From: Deltaproteobacteria bacterium
GTDB lineage: Bacteria > Myxococcota_A > UBA9160 > SMWR01
Length of the DNA: 7,146 nt
Direction of reading: 5' to 3'
NCBI GenBank assembly: GCA_029261905.1
Contig: JAJDAM010000571.1
Span: 1 to 7,146 of the forward strand
Part shown: positions 1-4,189 of the stretch, in pieces
Numbering within the stretch: position 1 is the first letter of the stretch
Layout: each line of letters opens with the position of its first letter
Notes under the pieces: model-generated
Databases searched by the model: none
The model's input: the letters and a program-made list of their open reading frames with translations, nothing else
Told to the model about the DNA's origin: nothing
Made by a program: the position numbers and the translations under genes

Positions 1-27
1 GGTGGCCCAGACGATCAGGAGAATCAA
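1..27 (-). CDS. Possible start of a membrane protein, cut by the window edge
   Basis: Read on the minus strand, the first bases of the window encode a strongly hydrophobic run (Met/Leu-Ile-Leu-Leu-Ile-Val-Trp-Ala-Thr) from a TTG at 27-25. An AGAGG on the minus strand (bases 37-33) lies five bases upstream and could be its ribosome binding site. The same frame is open further upstream, reading Leu-Leu-Glu-Val-Val before the TTG, with no ATG or GTG in it. This is compatible with the N-terminal membrane segment of a gene in the same direction as the SirB1 gene. Only nine codons are visible, so no family can be named and it may be chance. Confidence 0.25.
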
Positions 28-35
28 GACAACCT

Positions 36-92
36 CTAGCAGGCTAGCCGTTCCCGATCCGGATCGTTCGGTTTCGGTATCGAACCCGTTCG
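36..92. repeat. Three short inverted repeats in the gap after the SirB1 gene
   Basis: Three 12-bp dyad symmetries lie in this gap: CTAGC-AG-GCTAG at 36-47, the perfect palindrome CGATCCGGATCG at 55-66, and CGAAC-CC-GTTCG at 81-92. None is followed by a T run on the minus strand, so they do not form an obvious intrinsic terminator for the SirB1 gene. They could be operator half-sites for the gene to the left, or chance. No other feature was recognised in 28-113. Confidence 0.35.
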
Positions 93-113
93 GAGACGCA
101 GTTCGTCGGGGGC

Positions 114-950
114 TCAGTGGATTCGCACCTGAGCGCGCACGACCTTGAGCCGCCCTTCGACCGCGGTCGCCGACTCGTCGTCCGGCGCGACCTCCAAGAA
201 ATGCTCGAGATCGGCTGCCGCAGCAGCGAAGTAGCCGAGCTGCTCGAAGACCAGACCGCGATCGCGCAGTTCGTGGTGGGAATCCGGCTTTGCGATCAAG
301 ATGCGATCCATGCACGCGACCGATCGCTCCAGATCCGAGTTCGACAGAAAAACCTGTTTGAGATTCGACAGCAATCGCACCAGTATTTCTCGGGGACGCG
401 CCGCCCTCAGGTGAATTTCCGGTCGGAGGACCTGTGCGCGACCGCCTGCGGCTTCGAGCCTTCGCTGGCAGTCGCTGGCATCGATCACGGCGCCGATGAA
501 TGGATCGATGATGAGGGTTTCCGGCGTTTCCACTCGCGTGAGGAAATGGCCCGGGAAACTCACGCCCGCGACGTGCAAACCGAGCCGTTCGGCCACCCCG
601 ATATACAGCAGTGAGAGCGTGATCGGAATCCCGGTGCGGCGGTCGATGACTTCGTTCAGATAACTGTTGCGCGGGTCGTAGTAGTCGCTGCGGTTTCCGG
701 TGAACGCCTGCTCGTCGAACAGAAGCCGATTCAGTTCCGCCACGCGCACGGCCGGCGACGGGTCCGGGGCCAATCGGTCCTGGACCGACTCGGCGAGGCC
801 ATCGAGGTGATCGAGATAGGCCGACACGTCGAGATCGGGGTATTCCTCCGCCGCGACCCACAACGCGGCCTCGCACAGGTCGATCTGCGCATCCGGCAAT
901 TCGACGCACTGCTCGAAGCGTTCTCGCGGTCTAGCCAGGCTAAAATCCAA
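114..950 (-). CDS. SirB1 family protein: transglutaminase-like fold with C-terminal TPRs
   Basis: A 278-residue protein with the layout of the SirB1/YchA family. An N-terminal helical part (about 10-60) is followed by the family core: NSYLNEV at 95-101, GIPITL at 107-112, and FPGHFL at 132-137. The Asp-Pro-Phe at 149-151 follows, and two TPR-like helix pairs lie at about 204-271. H135 and D149 fit the His and Asp of a transglutaminase-like triad. I see no Cys at the head of the core helix, where the sequence is GIPIT, so peptidase activity is doubtful. The family's biochemical role is poorly defined; there is no signal peptide and a cytosolic location is likely. The only start consistent with the family N-terminus is a TTG at 950-948, because an in-frame stop lies at 977-975. 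The ribosome binding site is weak (only GGA-type sequence), so initiation may depend on the CcmD-like gene 63 bp upstream. Family assignment is firm, function is not. Confidence 0.9.
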   Translation of the reverse strand: MDFSLARPRERFEQCVELPDAQIDLCEAALWVAAEEYPDLDVSAYLDHLDGLAESVQDRLAPDPSPAVRVAELNRLLFDEQAFTGNRSDYYDPRNSYLNEVIDRRTGIPITLSLLYIGVAERLGLHVAGVSFPGHFLTRVETPETLIIDPFIGAVIDASDCQRRLEAAGGRAQVLRPEIHLRAARPREILVRLLSNLKQVFLSNSDLERSVACMDRILIAKPDSHHELRDRGLVFEQLGYFAAAAADLEHFLEVAPDDESATAVEGRLKVVRAQVRIH

Positions 951-1013
951 TCCGATATCCGATCCCGTTTTCGATCAAGAAGGCGCGCCGACTCGTTGGG
1001 TCATGCGGCGTGG

Positions 1014-1196
1014 CTAGCTGGATGGGGAACGAGGCGGCAAAGGAGGCGAGGTCATCGCAGCTGGGGCCGCTGAGTGGGGTACGGCCGCGGCCGCTTCGGC
1101 CCGGCGAATCAGCGCGCGGCGTTGCTGGTGGACGCGAAGCCCGTAAACGAGCAGCGTTCCGACCACAACCACATAGGCAGCGATCGCATATCCCAT
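1014..1196 (-). CDS. CcmD-like small membrane protein
   Basis: A 60-residue protein with a short N-terminus (MGYAIAAY), one hydrophobic segment (about residues 3-19), then a basic stretch (RVHQQRRALIRR) and an Ala/Pro/Ser-rich tail. This is the plan of CcmD, the small protein of the CcmABCD haem-export complex in cytochrome c maturation: an aromatic-x-AAY start, a single transmembrane helix and a positively charged cytoplasmic side. CcmD normally sits directly after ccmC. Here no ccmC, ccmA or ccmB is visible; the upstream side is intergenic and then a divergent gene. The ATG at 1196-1194 is chosen over the TTG one codon earlier because GGAGG (1207-1203, minus) then has six bases of spacing. 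It is probably co-transcribed with the SirB1 gene 63 bp downstream. It could also be an unrelated one-helix protein, since sequences this short carry little family signal. Confidence 0.6.
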   Translation of the reverse strand: MGYAIAAYVVVVGTLLVYGLRVHQQRRALIRRAEAAAAVPHSAAPAAMTSPPLPPRSPSS

Positions 1197-1202
1197 CAAT
1201 TC

Positions 1203-1207
1203 CCTCC
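1203..1207 (-). promoter_or_regulatory. Ribosome binding site of the CcmD-like gene
   Basis: GGAGG on the minus strand, within a longer GGGAGGGA (1208-1201), stands six bases before the ATG at 1196. It supports that start and argues that this small ORF is translated. Confidence 0.6.
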
Positions 1208-1429
1208 CGATTTCGTCGCGTGCATTTGTCGACGTTGCCCTTGGAGCCGCGACGCCGGGAGTGTGAGCAGTGACCTGCCCGGGCGCAACCCGCAGCGCCG
1301 TCTCCTTGCCGTACTCTCCTCGCCGGCCGGGGCCGCATCCGCATCCGATCCAGCGCTACCTTGCCCTCGACGCCACCCCGAACGCTCTGCTCGCAAACGA
1401 CTCCCGGCACGGCAGGAAACCCATCACGC
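1208..1429. other. Divergent intergenic region
   Basis: GC-rich gap between the leftward CcmD-like gene and the rightward aacS. The reading frames crossing it are Arg-, Pro- and Ser-rich and resemble no protein I know. It must contain the divergent promoters, but I find no convincing -35/-10 pair. The only symmetric element noted is the 8-bp palindrome GCCCGGGC at 1277-1284. No riboswitch or small RNA could be recognised by eye. Confidence 0.5.
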
Positions 1430-1434
1430 AGGAG
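1430..1434 (+). promoter_or_regulatory. Ribosome binding site of aacS
   Basis: AGGAG lies six bases before the TTG at 1441. An in-frame TGA at 1435-1437 excludes any start further upstream, and the next in-frame ATG is 24 codons inside, so this site decides for the TTG start. Confidence 0.8.
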
Positions 1435-1440
1435 TGACTC

Positions 1441-3429
1441 TTGGCGACATCCGAGCCCCCGATCTGGACGCCAGCACCGGAGCGAATCGAAGCCGCGAAT
1501 GCGACGCACTTCATGCGGGCCGTCGAGCGGGAATGGGACACCCCCATCTCCGATTTCGCGCATCTGCATCGATGGTCGATCGCCGAGCCGGAGCGGTTCT
1601 GGACGACCCTCTGGTCGTTCACTGGAGTCCGCGCGACGACCCGAGGAGAGGTCGTGTTGCGCGACGGCAATCAGATGCCCGGCGCGCAGTGGTTTCCCGA
1701 CGCGCGGCTGAATTTCGCCGAAAACCTGCTCCGCCGACGGGACGAATCACCCGCGTTGATCTTCCAGGGCGAAGACCAGGTGTCCCGGACGCTCACGCAT
1801 GCCGAGCTCTACCGCGACGTGCTGGCGATGCGCAACAAACTGTGCGACCTGGGCTTGCGTCCGGGCGACCGCGTCGCCGCCTATTTGCCGAACGTGCCCG
1901 AAGCGGTCGTCGCGATGCTGGCCACCGCCAGCCTCGGAGCGATCTGGTCGTCGTGTTCACCTGATTTCGGCGTGCGCGGCGTGCTCGACCGCTTCGGCCA
2001 GATCGAACCGGCCATACTGTTCATCTGCGACGGCTACTACTACGCCGGAAAGTGGCATGACACGAGCGAACGAACCTCACAGATTCGATCGCAGATCCCG
2101 TCGATTCGCCACACCGTGACGGTCCCGTACCACGGTCGCGACCACGCTCGCGGCCCGATCGCCGCCACGGCCGGCTGCATCGATTACTTCGAAGCGCTCG
2201 ACCCCGGTAGCGACACGGTTTTGGCCGGGGCTTCGGTCGAGTCTTCCTTCGATGCATTTCCGTTCGACCAGCCACTGTTCATTCTATACTCGTCCGGGAC
2301 GACAGGCGCACCGAAGTGCATCGTTCATGGCGCTGGAGGCACGTTGCTCCAACACCTGAAGGAGCATCAGCTCCACGTCGACATCCGACCCGGCGACCGC
2401 ATGTTCTACTTCACGACCTGCGGCTGGATGATGTGGAACTGGTTGGTCTCCGGCCTCGGCTCCGAAGCGACCTTGCTGCTCTTCGATGGCTCGCCGTTTC
2501 ATCCCGACGGCAACGTGCTGTTCGATTTCGCGCAACGCGAGCAGGTTCGCGTGTTCGGCACATCGGCGAAGTTCATCGATTCGATTGCCAAGGCGCGCCT
2601 CGCGCCGGTTCGGACCCATGATCTGGCATCCCTCGACACGATCTTGTCTACCGGCTCACCGCTCGTCGCAGAGAGCTACGACTACGTGTACCAACACATC
2701 AAGCCCGATGTCTGTTTGTCGTCGATTTCGGGCGGTACCGACATTGTTTCGTGTTTCGTCGGCGGCAATCCGATCGGCCCCGTCTATCGCGGAGAGATTC
2801 AGACGCCGTGCCTCGGTGTCGATGTCGCGGTATACGACGAGACGGGTTCACCCGTGCGAGGACGCAAGGGCGAATTGGTGTGCCGCGCGCCGATTCCGTC
2901 GATGCCGGTTGGCTTTTGGAACGATCCTGGAGGCGTCCGGTATCGGGCCGCCTACTACGAGCGATTTCCCGGTGTCTGGTGCCAGGGAGATTTTGCTGAA
3001 ATCACCGAGCACGATGGCATCATCATCTATGGCCGCTCGGACGCGGTCCTCAACCCCGGGGGAGTCAGGATCGGGACCGCGGAAATCTACCGCCAGGTCG
3101 AACAGATCGACGAAGTGCTCGAAAGCCTCGTGATCGGTCAGGAATGGAAATCCGACGTTCGAATCGTGCTGTTCGTTCGGTTGCGAGATGGAGTGACGTT
3201 GGACGCGCCGCTGACGAACCGGATCCGTGCTCAAATTCGAGCGCATGCGAGCCCTCGACACGTTCCGGAAGTCGTCGTCGCGGTCACCGATATCCCGAGA
3301 ACACGAAGTGGAAAAATCGTCGAACTCGCGGTCCGCGACATCGTCCATGGCCGGCCCGTCACGAACCGCGAAGCGCTCGCGAATCCCGAAGCGCTGGAGC
3401 TGTTTTCCTCGTTACCCGAACTCGGCTAG
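1441..3429 (+). CDS. aacS: Acetoacetyl-CoA synthetase (acetoacetate--CoA ligase)
   Basis: A complete 662-residue ANL-superfamily adenylating enzyme, the usual length for AacS (EC 6.2.1.16). It converts acetoacetate, ATP and CoA to acetoacetyl-CoA, AMP and PPi in the cytosol, feeding ketone-body or polyhydroxybutyrate carbon into central metabolism. Motifs in order: [12 protein letters not shown] (about 84-95, the N-terminal domain typical of acetyl/acetoacetyl-CoA synthetases), the P-loop [10 protein letters not shown] (283-292), [10 protein letters not shown] (325-334), SGGTDI (430-435), the ribose-binding D517 in [18 protein letters not shown] (530-541), and the catalytic lysine K625 in RTRSGK. 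The ending with [12 protein letters not shown] is characteristic of AacS rather than acetyl-CoA synthetase. All key residues are intact. No PHB or ketone-body gene is adjacent; upstream genes are divergent and a probable terminator follows, so it is likely monocistronic. Confidence 0.96.
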   Translation: MATSEPPIWTPAPERIEAANATHFMRAVEREWDTPISDFAHLHRWSIAEPERFWTTLWSFTGVRATTRGEVVLRDGNQMPGAQWFPDARLNFAENLLRRRDESPALIFQGEDQVSRTLTHAELYRDVLAMRNKLCDLGLRPGDRVAAYLPNVPEAVVAMLATASLGAIWSSCSPDFGVRGVLDRFGQIEPAILFICDGYYYAGKWHDTSERTSQIRSQIPSIRHTVTVPYHGRDHARGPIAATAGCIDYFEALDPGSDTVLAGASVESSFDAFPFDQPLFILYSSGTTGAPKCIVHGAGGTLLQHLKEHQLHVDIRPGDRMFYFTTCGWMMWNWLVSGLGSEATLLLFDGSPFHPDGNVLFDFAQREQVRVFGTSAKFIDSIAKARLAPVRTHDLASLDTILSTGSPLVAESYDYVYQHIKPDVCLSSISGGTDIVSCFVGGNPIGPVYRGEIQTPCLGVDVAVYDETGSPVRGRKGELVCRAPIPSMPVGFWNDPGGVRYRAAYYERFPGVWCQGDFAEITEHDGIIIYGRSDAVLNPGGVRIGTAEIYRQVEQIDEVLESLVIGQEWKSDVRIVLFVRLRDGVTLDAPLTNRIRAQIRAHASPRHVPEVVVAVTDIPRTRSGKIVELAVRDIVHGRPVTNREALANPEALELFSSLPELG

Positions 3430-3464
3430 ATCGCCAACCCTGGGATATCATTCGACACCACACG

Positions 3465-3548
3465 TCGGCATTGCCCGGTGGGCACTGCCTTTTCGACACT
3501 TCCCAATCGACACTGCCCAATCGACACTGCCCAATCGACACTACCCAA
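3465..3548. repeat. 14-bp tandem repeat array (4 good copies and 2 decayed ones)
   Basis: Unit TCGACACTNCCCAA occurs four times in strict tandem: 3493-3506 (N=T), 3507-3520 (N=G), 3521-3534 (N=G) and 3535-3548 (N=A). These copies differ only at that one base. Two further copies in the same 14-bp phase lie upstream: 3465-3478 (10 of 14 bases match) and 3479-3492 (9 of 14). A possible seventh copy begins at 3452, one base out of phase. The array fills most of the gap between aacS and the OmpA-like gene and ends directly before the latter's Shine-Dalgarno, so it probably lies in its 5' leader or promoter. No spacers are present, so it is not a CRISPR. The period is not a multiple of three, and no frame through it looks like protein. 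Confidence 0.9.
3467..3493 (+). terminator. Probable weak intrinsic terminator after aacS
   Basis: Arms GGCATTGCCC (3467-3476) and GGGCACTGCC (3480-3489) pair at nine of ten positions around a three-base loop and are followed by TTTT (3490-3493). It starts 37 bp after the aacS stop. The T run is short, so termination may be partial. The hairpin is built from the two decayed copies of the 14-bp repeat. Confidence 0.5.
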
Positions 3549-3549
3549 C

Positions 3550-3554
3550 GGAGG
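3550..3554 (+). promoter_or_regulatory. Ribosome binding site of the OmpA-like gene
   Basis: GGAGG lies eight bases before the ATG at 3563 and one base after the last 14-bp repeat. It fixes the start at 3563, although the frame is open much further upstream through the repeats and into aacS. Confidence 0.85.
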
Positions 3555-3562
3555 CTCCCTTC

Positions 3563-4144
3563 ATGCGATTACAGTCTTCTACTGGTTTCGGAAACTGGCG
3601 CGGCTACTGGCTGCTCGCAATGGTCGCCAGCATGGCGTTCGCGGCCGGCCTCGCCAGCGAAGGACGTGCGCAGGACACCCGACCGGAAGCCGGCGTGACG
3701 GATTTGACGACGGCCGATGCCGATGCCATCGAGACCCGAGACATCATCGACGCCCTCGCAGTTTCGCGTGGTACGCGTATCGAAGCCGGAGCGCCTCCCA
3801 CAGTGCGGCTCCCGGTCTATTTCGAATTCAATTCGACCCAACTGCGGCCCGAAGCCGTCGCGCTACTCGAGAAAGTCAGCGGCGCTCTTTCTTCCGAAGA
3901 GTTGAGCAGCTTCCGATTCTCGGTCGAGGGCCACACCGACAGCATCGGCAGCGACCCCTACAACCTCGGCCTCTCGACACGCCGTGCGGCGGCGGTCACG
4001 GGTTTCTTGACCGCAAACGGGGTTCCGCAGGAGCGGCTGGGACCGGTCGGGCGCGGCGAGTCGGATCCGGTCGCTAGCAACGAGACCGACGACGGCCGTC
4101 AGCGAAACCGCCGAGTCGAGCTGATCAACCTCGGAGCCCGTTAG
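3563..4144 (+). CDS. Secreted OmpA-like peptidoglycan-binding protein
   Basis: A 193-residue protein. Residues 1-36 form a Sec signal peptide: Arg2 and Arg13, a hydrophobic stretch WLLAMVASMAFAAGLA (16-31), and probable cleavage after GRA (34-36). There is no lipobox Cys. After a 45-residue linker comes one OmpA C-terminal domain (about 83-193): VYFEFNSTQL (85-94), GHTD (123-126), YNLGLSTRRAAAV (133-145), GRGESDPVASN (163-173) and RQRNRRVEL (179-187). D126 and R141 are 15 residues apart, the spacing of the Asp and Arg that hold meso-diaminopimelate in OmpA/Pal, so peptidoglycan binding is expected. With no beta-barrel and no lipid anchor it should be a soluble periplasmic protein. It is probably co-transcribed with the TPR-CHAT gene 45 bp downstream, with no terminator between. 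Family firm, biological role unknown. Confidence 0.93.
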   Translation: MRLQSSTGFGNWRGYWLLAMVASMAFAAGLASEGRAQDTRPEAGVTDLTTADADAIETRDIIDALAVSRGTRIEAGAPPTVRLPVYFEFNSTQLRPEAVALLEKVSGALSSEELSSFRFSVEGHTDSIGSDPYNLGLSTRRAAAVTGFLTANGVPQERLGPVGRGESDPVASNETDDGRQRNRRVELINLGAR

Positions 4145-4178
4145 GCCAACTACTAGACAGCTCGCTGAACAGGGCGAC

Positions 4179-4182
4179 GAGG
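4179..4182 (+). promoter_or_regulatory. Likely ribosome binding site of the TPR-CHAT gene
   Basis: GAGG lies seven bases before the GTG at 4190 and ten before the TTG at 4193. An in-frame stop at 4166-4168 excludes earlier starts, and no comparable site precedes the ATG at 4265. Confidence 0.5.
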
Positions 4183-4189
4183 TCGCGGC

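Noticed and set aside
940..1569. A 209-codon minus-strand frame bridging the intergenic region
   Set aside because: It overlaps the CcmD-like gene and the start of aacS in other frames and has the low-complexity composition of a shadow frame.
1074..1964. A 296-codon plus-strand frame
   Set aside because: It overlaps aacS out of frame and is dominated by Arg and Ser; no motif, no ribosome binding site of note.
3493..3548. A CRISPR array
   Set aside because: Units of 14 bp are directly adjacent with no spacers and no cas genes nearby.
3227..3562. An upstream extension of the OmpA-like gene through the repeats
   Set aside because: It would overlap the end of aacS and bury the signal peptide. 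The ATG at 3563 has GGAGG at the right distance and is followed directly by the signal peptide.
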